The notes beneath the pieces are model-generated. The model worked only from the letters and a program-made list of their open reading frames with translations. It was not told the origin of the DNA and ran no database searches. Below, piece after piece: positions 1 to 7,774 of a DNA stretch of 12,484 nt (the first letter of the stretch is position 1; each line of letters starts with the position of its first letter). Source of the stretch: Planctomycetota bacterium. Lineage in GTDB: Bacteria > Planctomycetota > Planctomycetia > Pirellulales > UBA7805. The DNA lies in contig JABABY010000038.1 in assembly GCA_014237955.1 (NCBI GenBank), forward strand, positions 1-12,484, given 5' to 3'. A program made the position numbers and the translations under genes.

Positions 1-2
1 AA

Positions 3-647
3 ACGCAGATCTACAGTATTGCCCAGAGCGACCTAAATCTGATTGCCACTGCGGAGATCACTCTGGGTGGCATGTATGCCGACGTTGTTCTTCAGGCTGA
101 TGAACTTCCGATTCGCATGTGTGGAATAAGCCACTGCTACCGGACGGAGGCTGGTGCCGCCGGCCGTGCCTCACGAGGTCTTTATCGCGTCCATCAGTTC
201 ACGAAGGTCGAGATGTTCGCATTGACTCTACCGAGTGATAGTGAAGCAACACTAGAGGATCTGTGTCGTTTTGAACGTGATATTTTCGATGCACTCGGAA
301 TCCCCTTTCGTGTCGTGGACACTGCAACCGGTGATCTTGGAGGTCCAGCGTATCGGAAATACGACCTTGAAGCCTGGATGCCCGGACGTGGTGAAGGAGG
401 AGCATTCGGTGAGGTCACCAGCACTTCCAATTGCACCGACTATCAGGCACGGCGACTGAATATTCGCTACAAAGAAAAAGGCAAAAAGGGAACCCACTAC
501 GTTCATACACTCAACGGAACAGCCGTTGCCATCAGTAGGGCCCTGATCGCCATTCTGGAAAATTACCAGCAAGCAGATGGTAGCGTGATTGTCCCGGATG
601 TCCTTCGACCCCTCATGGGCAAAGATCTCATCACTCCGAGTGCTTGA
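3..647 (+). CDS. serS: Seryl-tRNA synthetase, C-terminal part (5' end outside window)
   Basis: Class II aminoacyl-tRNA synthetase that charges tRNA-Ser with serine in the cytoplasm. The frame is open from base 3, so the gene begins outside the window; the ATG at 72 lies inside the catalytic core and is not the start. Upstream of it the frame reads an ATAEIT stretch matching the TAE(V/I) serine-site loop of SerRS. Motif 2 follows (HCYRTEAGAAGR, then GLYRVHQFTKVEMF), and motif 3 is near the end (NGTAVAISRALIAILENYQ). The protein ends about 20 residues after motif 3, at the usual position, so the C-terminus looks intact. The N-terminal tRNA-binding coiled coil is not in view. ppk1 follows on the same strand after 184 bases, so cotranscription is uncertain. 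Identification is from motifs and is very secure. Confidence 0.96.
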   Translation, partial: TQIYSIAQSDLNLIATAEITLGGMYADVVLQADELPIRMCGISHCYRTEAGAAGRASRGLYRVHQFTKVEMFALTLPSDSEATLEDLCRFERDIFDALGIPFRVVDTATGDLGGPAYRKYDLEAWMPGRGEGGAFGEVTSTSNCTDYQARRLNIRYKEKGKKGTHYVHTLNGTAVAISRALIAILENYQQADGSVIVPDVLRPLMGKDLITPSA

Positions 648-831
648 TTGTGAGTGGTGTCCAAAACCCGATTTTCATAGCCCCTTTTTGGGAAGAAATT
701 CCCCTGATGTTTCGGCAGGGCCGATTGTGCTGATTTTTCTCATTCGCTCTTGTCCTTCAGACATTTTCAATCGACCAAAGGCCTGCTACAACGCGCCGTT
801 TGGGGCCCAAATCGGTTAGAATGGGGGGATC
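648..831. other. Intergenic region serS-ppk1 with small inverted repeats
   Basis: No gene seen. Two overlapping short inverted repeats lie just after serS. CCAAAA (661-666) can pair with TTTTGG (686-691), and GGGAA (690-694) can pair with TTCCC (699-703) around a GAAA loop. They share bases 690-691, so they are mutually exclusive. Neither is followed by a T-run, so they are not a standard intrinsic terminator, although they could contribute to termination or RNA processing. No convincing -35/-10 pair was found. The G-run at 823-828 just before the ppk1 ATG is the likely ribosome binding site, though its spacing of 3 bases is short. Confidence 0.4.
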
Positions 832-2973
832 ATGAAAGAAGACCTCCGCACCCTCAACACGAGTGGGCCACAGGATACTCAGGCGACAGACTCTCCAAGA
901 TTTGTTGACCGTGATCTCAGCTGGCTCGAATTCAATCGCCGTGTCTTGCACGAAGCGATCGATCCGCGAACCCCGCTCCTTGAACGCTTGCAGTTTCTGA
1001 GCATTTTCACCACCAACCTCGATGAGTTTTTTATGAAACGCATCGGGACGATGATGCTTCGTCAATCGGGTAAAGATGATCAACTCCATGCGGATACTGA
1101 ACCACACGTACAACGTCTTAAAGCGATCCAAGATTCGGTAGTGCCGCTGCTGGAGTCTCGTGCAAAGTGTCTCAGCGAACAATTAATACCAAACCTTGCG
1201 GAACAGGGCATCCATTTACTCGACTGGGAGGACCTGACCGAAGCGGAACGGGATCAGGCAAACAGTCATTTTCAAAATAGTGTCTTTCCTGTCCTTACAC
1301 CGCAATCGGTGGACCATAGCCATCCGTTTCCGTTTATGTCCAACCTGTCGGTCTCCCTTGCAATCCGACTCAAAAATCCCCTCACTGAAGAAAGACTCTT
1401 CGCCCGGGTCAAAGTACCAAAACTACTCCCTCAATGGATTGAGCTGGATACGATCGATACCAACGTCCGACGGTTCATCGATTTACAAGCGATCATTTAC
1501 CACAACCTTACACATTTGTTTCCTGGAATGACGATTCAAAATATTATGACACTCCGGGTCACGCGCAGTGCAGAGATCGATTACGACGATGAGGACAGTG
1601 AGGATCTTCTGGAACTGGTTACAGAAGAAGTCCGGCAACGGCGTTTACAACGAGTAGTCCGACTCGAACACAGCCTAACGGATGACCGCTGGCTGCTTGA
1701 TACGGTCGTCGAACAGTTGGAGTTGCCACCCGAGCAGGTCTACGAAATGCCGGACAACTACGATTATGTCGATTTCCATCAGATTGCTGCGCTCGACATT
1801 CCAACATTGCGGTTCACACCCTGGATTCCCACCGTTCCTCTGGCATTGGCAGATGATGCGACAGATATCTTTGCTTTGATCCGAGATGGAGATGTGTTGG
1901 TCCATCACCCATATGAAAGTTTCGATGCTTCAGTAGCTCGCTTTGTACGGGCAGCGGTAGAAGACGATAATGTCCTGGCAATCAAAATGGCAGTCTACCG
2001 TACCAGCGATCACAGTCCGTTTTTGCCGCTGCTGATTCAGGCTGCGGAAAAGGGTAAACAGGTCGCGTGTCTGGTAGAACTTAAGGCTCGCTTTGACGAA
2101 CATCGTAATATCCGTTGGGCCAACGCCTTGGAAGATTCTGGGGTCCATGTCGTTTATGGATTGACCGGGGTAAAAACCCATACCAAGACCGCAATTGTGG
2201 TGCGACGCGAACCGGACGGTCTGAGAAGCTATGCCCATATTGGCAGCGGTAATTACAATCCACAAACGGCCAAAGTCTATACCGATCTGGGATTATTTAC
2301 CTGTAGAGCTGAAATCGCCGACGATGTTGTCGAACTGTTCCACTCGCTGACGGGACGATCGATCAAACATGATTACGAACGGTTACTCGTCGCCCCAATC
2401 AATATGAAAGAACAATTCTTGAAAATGATTCGGGATGAACAACAGGCTCACGAGGAGGGCCGGCCAGCTCAAATCATTGCAAAGATGAACCAAATTCAGG
2501 ATCCCGATATTTGCGAAGCCCTCTATACCGCTTCACAGGCGGGCTTGCCGATTGATCTTATTGTCCGCGGTTTTAGTGTGCTGCGACCTGGCGTTGAGGG
2601 CTTGAGCCCCACGATCCGTGTGATTTCTGTGATTGGCCGATTTCTGGAACACTCGCGCATCTTTTATTTTCGTAATGGCGAACAAGATCCAGTCTCAGGT
2701 CGATTCTTTACGGGATCGGCCGACTGGATGGTGAGGAATCTGGAATCACGCGTAGAAGCAATCACACCCATCGATCCCCGCCCGTTCCGCGAACGACTTT
2801 GGGGGATTCTCCAGATTATGTTGACCGACCAGCGACAGGCGTGGGATATGCAGTCGGATGGCAGTTATGTACAACGAACCACTGGGAACGATCTCGATGA
2901 TCCAGCCAACCGGGGCACCCAACAGGTGCTGATGGAGCGAACCCGCCAGCGTAACGAACCAAAAGCCAAGTAG
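832..2973 (+). CDS. ppk1: Polyphosphate kinase 1 (PPK1)
   Basis: Reversibly transfers the gamma phosphate of ATP to inorganic polyphosphate; typically membrane-associated. At 713 residues it has the normal family length and all four domains. The N-terminal domain begins near residue 22 (RFVDRDLSWLEFNRRVL, then LQFLSIFTTNLDEFFMKR). The head domain follows, and the two PLD-like C-terminal domains start near residue 335. The autophosphorylated histidine is His450 in GVKTHTKTAI, with HIGSGNYNPQTAKVYTDLG after it (His469). The second catalytic histidine is His607 in RFLEHSRIFYF. Arg390 (VYRTSD) and Arg420 (ELKARFDEH) fit the metal/phosphate site. Spacings among Arg390, Arg420, His450 and His607 equal those of E. 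coli Arg375, Arg405, His435 and His592 as I recall them. The ATG at 832 is preceded by GGGGGG. No exopolyphosphatase gene or recognisable Pho box is adjacent. An active enzyme is expected. Confidence 0.97.
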   Translation: MKEDLRTLNTSGPQDTQATDSPRFVDRDLSWLEFNRRVLHEAIDPRTPLLERLQFLSIFTTNLDEFFMKRIGTMMLRQSGKDDQLHADTEPHVQRLKAIQDSVVPLLESRAKCLSEQLIPNLAEQGIHLLDWEDLTEAERDQANSHFQNSVFPVLTPQSVDHSHPFPFMSNLSVSLAIRLKNPLTEERLFARVKVPKLLPQWIELDTIDTNVRRFIDLQAIIYHNLTHLFPGMTIQNIMTLRVTRSAEIDYDDEDSEDLLELVTEEVRQRRLQRVVRLEHSLTDDRWLLDTVVEQLELPPEQVYEMPDNYDYVDFHQIAALDIPTLRFTPWIPTVPLALADDATDIFALIRDGDVLVHHPYESFDASVARFVRAAVEDDNVLAIKMAVYRTSDHSPFLPLLIQAAEKGKQVACLVELKARFDEHRNIRWANALEDSGVHVVYGLTGVKTHTKTAIVVRREPDGLRSYAHIGSGNYNPQTAKVYTDLGLFTCRAEIADDVVELFHSLTGRSIKHDYERLLVAPINMKEQFLKMIRDEQQAHEEGRPAQIIAKMNQIQDPDICEALYTASQAGLPIDLIVRGFSVLRPGVEGLSPTIRVISVIGRFLEHSRIFYFRNGEQDPVSGRFFTGSADWMVRNLESRVEAITPIDPRPFRERLWGILQIMLTDQRQAWDMQSDGSYVQRTTGNDLDDPANRGTQQVLMERTRQRNEPKAK

Positions 2974-3040
2974 GTACCATCCTTGCGAACAAACGTATTG
3001 AACAAAACGGACAAGCCATCGGCTGCCCACTTTCTGTTAT

Positions 3041-3045
3041 GGAGA
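3041..3045 (+). promoter_or_regulatory. Ribosome binding site deciding the PDZ-protein start
   Basis: GGAGA lies 6 bases before the ATG at 3052. It supports that ATG over the in-frame TTG at 2983. The ATG start also places a hydrophobic signal peptide directly at the N-terminus. Confidence 0.6.
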
Positions 3046-3051
3046 ACACTC

Positions 3052-3921
3052 ATGGTCAAATCAGCTCAATGTTTAACAACGAGTCTGCTACTCTCGTTAC
3101 CTTTGCTGGCATCAGCCGCTGAGCCGCCACCAACGACGGAACGACAGGCTCCTCAAAAGAATAGGGTGCTGTGGATTGGGACAACGTGTTCTCCAGCCAG
3201 TGCGGCAGTCCGCTCCCAACTATCCATTTCGAACGGTCAAGGACTCCTCGTGCGTAACGTGGCCGAGGAGAGCCCTGCGGCAGCGGCTGGAATCAAACAA
3301 AATGATCTGCTTCTTGAGGCAAATACAAAATCTCTTTTTAGACCACGCGATCTAATTCGCATCGTCACACAAAGTGATGGGAAACCGATCGTGATCAAGT
3401 TGTTGCGTGGCGGAAAGCCTCTCTCAGTTACAGTCACGGCAGTGCGGCGTCCAAATCGAATCTTTGCCAATAAACCTTCCGGATCGAATCGACAACCTTT
3501 ACTCGATTTACTCGATCAAGTCCTGCCATCGACACCCGGAAAGTCAGACAACAACAACCGGCAGCAACATCAGGCTGCTGATTTGATTGGAAACTTACCT
3601 GATCGCGTACAGATCACGATCGGTCGCGAGGAGGGAAAACTGGTGAACTTCATCATTGAAAAAGATGGTGAGCAGTGGGAAGTCGATGCGAAAGGCCTGG
3701 GCAACTTATCAGGAAAATTACTCCCCATGCTCGAACAGGTACTCGGTCCGGATACCATTCCCGCATCCCCAATTGATCAACCGGGACTTTTACCCCCTGG
3801 CGTCGAATTCCCTGGTGGCGACTTTCCCGGTGTCGAATTGCCCACAGTTGAACTTCCCAAGGAGATATCAAGTGGGACAGAAAGCGGCAGCGAGAGTCCA
3901 AAACCTGCTAAAGAGCAATAG
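3052..3921 (+). CDS. Secreted single-PDZ-domain protein, no protease domain
   Basis: A 289-residue exported protein of unknown role. The first residues form a Sec signal peptide (basic start, hydrophobic LLLSLPLLASA, probable cleavage in ASAA near residue 23). A PDZ domain spans about residues 54-132: GLLVRNVAEESPAAAAGI from residue 64 is the carboxylate-binding loop and typical SPAAxAG turn, followed by NDLLLEAN and a strand ending VTVTAV. Residues about 145-235 hold a small unassigned segment. The tail has four five-residue proline/glycine units and an acidic, serine-rich end. There is no trypsin-like or metalloprotease domain, so it is not a complete HtrA/DegP or RseP protease. It may act as a periplasmic scaffold or adaptor. 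It follows ppk1 by 78 bases on the same strand and could share its transcript, but no functional link is evident. Confidence 0.85.
   Translation: MVKSAQCLTTSLLLSLPLLASAAEPPPTTERQAPQKNRVLWIGTTCSPASAAVRSQLSISNGQGLLVRNVAEESPAAAAGIKQNDLLLEANTKSLFRPRDLIRIVTQSDGKPIVIKLLRGGKPLSVTVTAVRRPNRIFANKPSGSNRQPLLDLLDQVLPSTPGKSDNNNRQQHQAADLIGNLPDRVQITIGREEGKLVNFIIEKDGEQWEVDAKGLGNLSGKLLPMLEQVLGPDTIPASPIDQPGLLPPGVEFPGGDFPGVELPTVELPKEISSGTESGSESPKPAKEQ
3799..3858 (+). repeat. Four degenerate 15-bp units coding for G-V-E-(F/L)-P
   Basis: Four consecutive 15-base units near the 3' end of the PDZ gene encode GVEFP, GGDFP, GVELP and TVELP (residues 250-269 from the ATG at 3052). The first and third share the core GTCGAATT. 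This is a small in-frame tandem expansion, probably forming an extended proline-containing spacer. Confidence 0.7.
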
Positions 3922-4045
3922 GATGACGCTTAGCGGGAAACAGAATATTCTTGCTGTGTAGTAGGAGCCGGAAGTATGCGTGCAGGCGTATGAAAACGAA
4001 TTAAGACTATGTCGTTCTCGAAACCGGGCATCCATTGACCTTGAT
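3922..4045. other. Convergent junction between the PDZ and TPR genes
   Basis: Both flanking genes are transcribed towards this 124-base gap. Only short imperfect palindromes occur (for example ATGCG...CGTAT around 3976-3991) and no stem is followed by a T-run on either strand. A bidirectional terminator would be expected here, but none is convincing by eye. Confidence 0.4.
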
Positions 4046-4975
4046 CTACCTCAATTTCGTCGCCTTAGGTACTCGACTAGTCTCTATCGGATGATCCGCA
4101 TAAAGCTTCTTGAGGCTTTGTTCCCAAGAAACATTTTTCTCCTTAGGGCCATCTCCTGATGGAGTCTCTTCTTCGTAGCCGGCCATCACAACTGTCAGGT
4201 TGTGCTGAGCAGCCTCTTCACTGCCAACTCGTCGAAAAGTCTGTAGTGCCTTATCCGCTTTCCCTAAACGGCCATAGACGAGACCGAGGTTGTTGCAGAT
4301 CCGTGGATTCTTCGGATCCAATACAATGGCATTGGAAAGAACCTCCCTCGCCTTTTCCCACTCGCCCTGCAAATAGTAACAATAACCGAGATCGTTAAGC
4401 AATTTTGCATCTTTAGGTTTGATTTCCAAAGCGCGCCGATACGCCATTTCGGCCTCTCGGTGACTTCCCTCCTGGTCGGCACAGACCGCAAGTCGATGGT
4501 GTGCCTCCCACCACTGGGGATTCCTCTTTGCGAGTTTTTCGTAGGCCTTTCGCGCTCCCGACCAGTTGTTCTCGGATTCAAGACCTCTGGCTCTTTCAAA
4601 TGCAATTTTGTTCTCGGCTAACATAAAATTATGTTCTTCTTTGACAAGTTCGATAGGCGGACTTTTAATCTCCGTCTTTCGTAGCGGAATCCAAAACTTT
4701 CCCCAAATTTTCGAGACTTTCAGCTTTGTCGTCTTTGAATCACCCTTTGCTATTTTGGATGCTGAAGCAGCAGTAGACATTACCTGCCTATCTTTTGTTC
4801 TTTTTGTACTCGAGGATCCTTGAGATAGTCCCACTGTTGGTATTTGGGGGCCACGATCTCTGACTGCAAAACCAAACCATTCGCGGGTACTTGCGCAGCC
4901 ACCGAAGATGCCGGCCAAGATGAGAACCGTTGAGGCTCTCAGGAAAAAATTTGAGGGCGTGCGTAATGTAACCAT
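4046..4975 (-). CDS. TPR-repeat lipoprotein
   Basis: A 309-residue envelope protein. The N-terminus has a positive/hydrophobic stretch ending in IFGGC, with Cys27 as probable lipidation site, so it is likely a lipoprotein; the -3 Phe makes the lipobox slightly atypical. A low-complexity, Lys/Ser-rich linker follows (about residues 40-110). Four tetratricopeptide repeats then run from about 121 to 256; the clearest units are WWEAHHRLAVCADQEG and KLLNDLGYCYYLQGEWEKA. The C-terminus (YADHP near 292) is outside the repeats. TPRs mediate protein-protein contacts, so an assembly or scaffold role is likely. The layout resembles the TPR lipoprotein TadD of Flp/Tad pilus systems, but no other tad genes are in view, so this is only a suggestion. 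It lies 128 bases downstream of another exported protein gene on the same strand and may be cotranscribed. GGAA about 9 bases before the ATG is a modest ribosome binding site. Confidence 0.85.
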   Translation of the reverse strand: MVTLRTPSNFFLRASTVLILAGIFGGCASTREWFGFAVRDRGPQIPTVGLSQGSSSTKRTKDRQVMSTAASASKIAKGDSKTTKLKVSKIWGKFWIPLRKTEIKSPPIELVKEEHNFMLAENKIAFERARGLESENNWSGARKAYEKLAKRNPQWWEAHHRLAVCADQEGSHREAEMAYRRALEIKPKDAKLLNDLGYCYYLQGEWEKAREVLSNAIVLDPKNPRICNNLGLVYGRLGKADKALQTFRRVGSEEAAQHNLTVVMAGYEEETPSGDGPKEKNVSWEQSLKKLYADHPIETSRVPKATKLR

Positions 4976-5103
4976 CTCACTATGTTCCAGAATGAGAAAC
5001 CGGTTGTTTATGAAAACTCTTTTCCACAGAATCTATTCATTTGTCGTGCTTTGAAGAACAGTTTTTGCAAAGCCTCAATGGTTCTCCAAACCGGAGATGC
5101 CAA

Positions 5104-5967
5104 TCAGCGACTGTATCCAAAAGGTCCTTGTATTCTTTTAGGGCGGCTAGCCTTGTCAGTTCGTCGAGCCTTCGACTCTACATTGTCCTTATCACCAAAC
5201 ATCAGTGGCGATACCGACCTGAGAAACTCTATCGCGACGATCTCATTCTCGCGTTCCACCATAGGAACCTCGATAGGGGCGGCACCCTCTGTGTCGGCAG
5301 CTACAGCAGACTCTTGATTGACAGGAACAGCACGCTCTTTCTCGACCGGAATAGCAATTTCGTCGATTGTGTGTGAAATTTTTTTGACAATAAGATTTGG
5401 CTTCTCAGATGGTAGTTCGAGTACCGGAATGGGTTGCGCCTGTCGGGGTTTTGCTTTTCCGACACCCCGAAAACGAATCTCGCTACCACTACCCATGAGG
5501 AGCAAATGCGCATCGCCCAAAGTTTTGTTATCTTTCTGCACATGGTGTGCACCAAATATCGGTCCAGTCTGCGGCAACACCTCGGCTGCTCTGACAGAAA
5601 GACCCGAAGTTTTTGGCCGTTCCTTTTTGAGTTTCAGCTTCGATGTACCGGCACCCCTGGGCACATCTGGAACCGCCAGGTTTGGCATACGGAGACTGTC
5701 TTCTTGCTGGGCCGTGCGGTGAAACTTTTTTTTGGACAGCTCCTTTTTCTTGCTATTCTGTACGGAGTTTTCTCGTCGCGTTATCTTTGGCCTTTTCTGC
5801 GACTTCAAAACATGGCCTATCGGCTGTGCATCGCTTCCAAACTTCCAGAGTTCCGGTGGCTCCTCCGCACAGAGAGAGCCTCCTGCGCTAAATAAAAGGA
5901 GCACACAGAGCAACTGGGCGATCCGGTCCGCAAGTTTATTACGCTTTTTGGAAATCTTCCGACTCAT
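5104..5967 (-). CDS. Unrecognised secreted lysine-rich protein
   Basis: A 287-residue protein of no family I recognise. The chosen ATG (complement of 5965-5967) has GTGGAG 9 bases upstream (5977-5982). It gives a classical signal peptide: a Lys/Arg-rich start (MSRKISKKRNK), hydrophobic LLCVLLLFSAGG, and cleavage after LCA near residue 34. Longer in-frame starts (up to 6042) would place 25 hydrophilic residues before it and are less likely. The mature protein is low in complexity. It has a very basic region (about residues 60-90, runs of KKK), a central part with possible beta structure (GDAHLLLMGSGSEIRFRG), and an acidic Val/Pro/Glu-rich region (about 205-250) with loosely repeated VPV/AAP motifs. 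No catalytic motif is visible. It precedes the TPR lipoprotein gene on the same strand, suggesting the pair act together at the envelope. Coding is supported by the uninterrupted frame, ribosome binding site and signal peptide. Confidence 0.7.
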   Translation of the reverse strand: MSRKISKKRNKLADRIAQLLCVLLLFSAGGSLCAEEPPELWKFGSDAQPIGHVLKSQKRPKITRRENSVQNSKKKELSKKKFHRTAQQEDSLRMPNLAVPDVPRGAGTSKLKLKKERPKTSGLSVRAAEVLPQTGPIFGAHHVQKDNKTLGDAHLLLMGSGSEIRFRGVGKAKPRQAQPIPVLELPSEKPNLIVKKISHTIDEIAIPVEKERAVPVNQESAVAADTEGAAPIEVPMVERENEIVAIEFLRSVSPLMFGDKDNVESKARRTDKASRPKRIQGPFGYSR

Positions 5968-6254
5968 CCCCAAAGTCTCCACTAATATCCCATCGCAGGT
6001 AGAGTGCCTCATTTCATGCACTTCCCAACAGGTACACCACATCAGCTACAGAACGTTGTTACGTCAGTTGCTTATCGGAAGATGCAAGCTTTGAAATTGA
6101 GTAAAATAAGCAGATTATTTTGATTCTAGGGATCATTCGGGCAACAGATTCCATTGGGGAAACATGTCATAAAGCATGAAAGGATAGGAACTTGCCCTTT
6201 AGAAAGCAAAGATTGCAAGCTGGCAGATGGAAGCCATGCAAAAAGGAAGACCGT
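5968..6254. other. Intergenic region between folD and the lysine-rich protein gene
   Basis: 287 bases with no convincing gene, tRNA-like fold or strong repeat. The part around 6095-6125 is AT-rich on both strands and could hold the promoter for the downstream - strand gene, but no clear -35/-10 pair stands out. The upstream extension of the neighbouring frame (to 6042) is not believed to be translated. Confidence 0.35.
5977..5982 (-). promoter_or_regulatory. Ribosome binding site for the lysine-rich secreted protein
   Basis: On the - strand this reads GTGGAG, 9 bases before the ATG at 5967. It is the reason for preferring the shorter start over the in-frame ATGs at 6012 and 6042. Confidence 0.5.
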
Positions 6255-7112
6255 TTAGCATTGCTGGGCTGCGCACAGGGTATTGCGCAAAAGCATGGCA
6301 ACGGTCAGCGGCCCAACACCCCCTGGTACCGGCGTAATCATACCGGCAACATCGCTGACAGATTCAAAATCGACATCGCCGACTAGTCCATCATCCGTCC
6401 GGTTGATCCCAACGTCGATAACCACAGCACCCGGCTTGACCATTTCACCGGTGACAAATTGCTCCCGCCCAATTGCCACGATTAACACATCTGCCTGCTG
6501 GGTTATGCCGGCTAGATCTTGCGTCTTACTATGACACACGGTCACTGTAGCATCGGCACCTATTCCCCGACTCGAAAGCATATTTGCCATCGGCCTACCG
6601 ACGATATCACTTCGTCCAAGAATAACAACATGACGGCCGATCGTCTCAATATTATTCCGGATGAGCAGTTGCTGGATTCCCTGGGGTGTACAAGGAAGAA
6701 AGCGGGGATTGCCCTGTACAATGCGGCCAACATTTTCCGGATGAAAAGCATCTACATCTTTAACGGGACACACTGCTCGCAATATCACAGAAGCGTCAAT
6801 CGCGTCCGGCAGAGGCAACTGGATCAGAATCCCATGAACGCTCTCATCCTTATTCAACTTAGCAACCAGATGCAAGAGAGCATCCTGTGAAACATCTTCC
6901 GGCAGCCGATGCAGTTCACTGTCGATCGCGACTCGTTCGCAGGCTCGCTGCTTATTGCGAACGTAAACCTCGCTGGCAGCATCTCCACCCACGAGAACCG
7001 CCGCCAGTTTTGGCGTCGTGCCATTGTTTGCGATAAAGTCAGCAACTTCTTCCGCTATTTCCTGCTGGATTTCGGCAGCAAGTTTTTTGCCATCAAGAAC
7101 AGTTGCACTCAC
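6255..7112 (-). CDS. folD: Bifunctional methylenetetrahydrofolate dehydrogenase / methenyl-THF cyclohydrolase
   Basis: Cytosolic one-carbon enzyme that oxidises 5,10-methylene-THF to 5,10-methenyl-THF with NADP+ and hydrolyses it to 10-formyl-THF, feeding purine and formyl-Met-tRNA synthesis. The 285 residues match the normal FolD length. Catalytic features are present: Tyr50 and Lys54 in SEVYVRNKQRACE, Gln98 in GILIQLPLP, and Asp121 in PVKDVDAFHPENVG. The substrate loop PCTPQGI is near 140. The Rossmann nucleotide site is VVILGRSDIVGRPMANML (162-179), followed by VKPGAVVIDVGINR and the C-terminal signature MITPVPGGVGPLTVAMLL. The start codon is GTG at 7110-7112, overlapping the stop of the upstream DUF1080 gene as GTGA, so translational coupling is likely. 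The N-terminus MSATVLDGKKLA aligns with the usual FolD start, supporting GTG. Identification is very secure. Confidence 0.97.
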   Translation of the reverse strand: MSATVLDGKKLAAEIQQEIAEEVADFIANNGTTPKLAAVLVGGDAASEVYVRNKQRACERVAIDSELHRLPEDVSQDALLHLVAKLNKDESVHGILIQLPLPDAIDASVILRAVCPVKDVDAFHPENVGRIVQGNPRFLPCTPQGIQQLLIRNNIETIGRHVVILGRSDIVGRPMANMLSSRGIGADATVTVCHSKTQDLAGITQQADVLIVAIGREQFVTGEMVKPGAVVIDVGINRTDDGLVGDVDFESVSDVAGMITPVPGGVGPLTVAMLLRNTLCAAQQC

Positions 7113-7774
7113 GGCAGTACTTTCACTCGCAGATTCCGGTAATGGACTTTGCTTCCAGGGTCGTGTGCCTGTAATGCAAATGTACCGCTCGAAAGTCTTC
7201 TATCCTTGCGATCCAGATTATCCGGCTCCGTATAGTCGGCGGTCTTCTCTCCGTTGATTTTTACAACAATGTGTTTGCCACGAACAATAATGTGATAGTC
7301 AAACCATTCATTGTCTTTGGCGGGTGCCGCAAAAACATCTTGAACACCGTACAAACCACCCGTCTTCTTCCGATCGCCACCAGTATTATTCACTTGTGCT
7401 TCATACCCTTTATCGGGCCAACCCGAATCGAGATATTTTGTGTGAAAATAGATTCCCGAATTTGCCTTCGGCAGCGTTTTAACATCACATTTAAATTCAA
7501 AATTTTTGAAATCGCCATCGTTCACGTCGCCGACATAAAACAAATGGCTTCGATTGCCGTTGACGACGATTGTCCCATCTTCGATGCGACAGGAATCCTT
7601 ATTTTCATTTGCTTTCCATCCATCAAGACTTTTGCCATCAAACAAAGAGACCCAGCCAGAGGATGCATCGTTAGTAGAATTTTTGGGAGATTCTTTCTCA
7701 GCACCCTGAACAGCAATGCACCACACGAGTGGCGAACAAATGACAAGCAAACAGTTCATTGTTTGAATACTCAT
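7109..7774 (-). CDS. Secreted DUF1080 (PF06439, 3-keto-disaccharide hydrolase-like) protein
   Basis: A 221-residue exported protein. The ATG at 7774 is chosen because GGAGGAGAG lies 8 bases upstream and a signal peptide follows at once (hydrophobic core LLVICSPLVWCIAV, cleavage near residues 24-25). The frame stays open upstream to 7942, but that stretch has no signal features. The mature part is one concanavalin-A-like jelly-roll domain of the DUF1080 family: WVSLFDGKSLDGW (from residue 41), the conserved NSGIYFHTKY in the middle, YEAQVNNTGG, and the typical end GTFALQAHDPGSKVHYRNLRV. The family is large in Planctomycetota and Bacteroidota and is linked to extracellular or periplasmic sugar binding/hydrolysis, with some members shown to act on 3-keto-glycosides. 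The exact substrate cannot be read. Its stop overlaps the folD start by 4 bases. This seems an accident of packing, as no pathway link is known. Confidence 0.9.
   Translation of the reverse strand: MSIQTMNCLLVICSPLVWCIAVQGAEKESPKNSTNDASSGWVSLFDGKSLDGWKANENKDSCRIEDGTIVVNGNRSHLFYVGDVNDGDFKNFEFKCDVKTLPKANSGIYFHTKYLDSGWPDKGYEAQVNNTGGDRKKTGGLYGVQDVFAAPAKDNEWFDYHIIVRGKHIVVKINGEKTADYTEPDNLDRKDRRLSSGTFALQAHDPGSKVHYRNLRVKVLP

Noticed and set aside
72..647. Starting serS at the ATG at 72
   Set aside because: The frame is open to the window edge and encodes conserved SerRS catalytic-core residues before this ATG, so the true start lies outside the window.
690..703. Hairpin GGGAA-GAAA-TTCCC as an intrinsic terminator for serS
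   Set aside because: The stem is only 5 bp and is not followed by a T-run on the + strand. It is noted only as an inverted repeat.
1930..2265. Long open frame antisense to ppk1
   Set aside because: It is wholly inside the conserved catalytic core of ppk1, shows no recognisable protein features, and is explained by codon constraints of the sense gene.
2983..3051. TTG start at 2983 for the PDZ protein
   Set aside because: It would put 23 hydrophilic residues before the signal peptide. The ATG at 3052 has a GGAGA ribosome binding site 6 bases upstream.
5318..6094. Several overlapping + strand open frames opposite the lysine-rich protein gene
   Set aside because: No ribosome binding sites or domain features were seen. 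The opposite strand has one continuous frame with a signal peptide. Some doubt remains because that protein is low in complexity.
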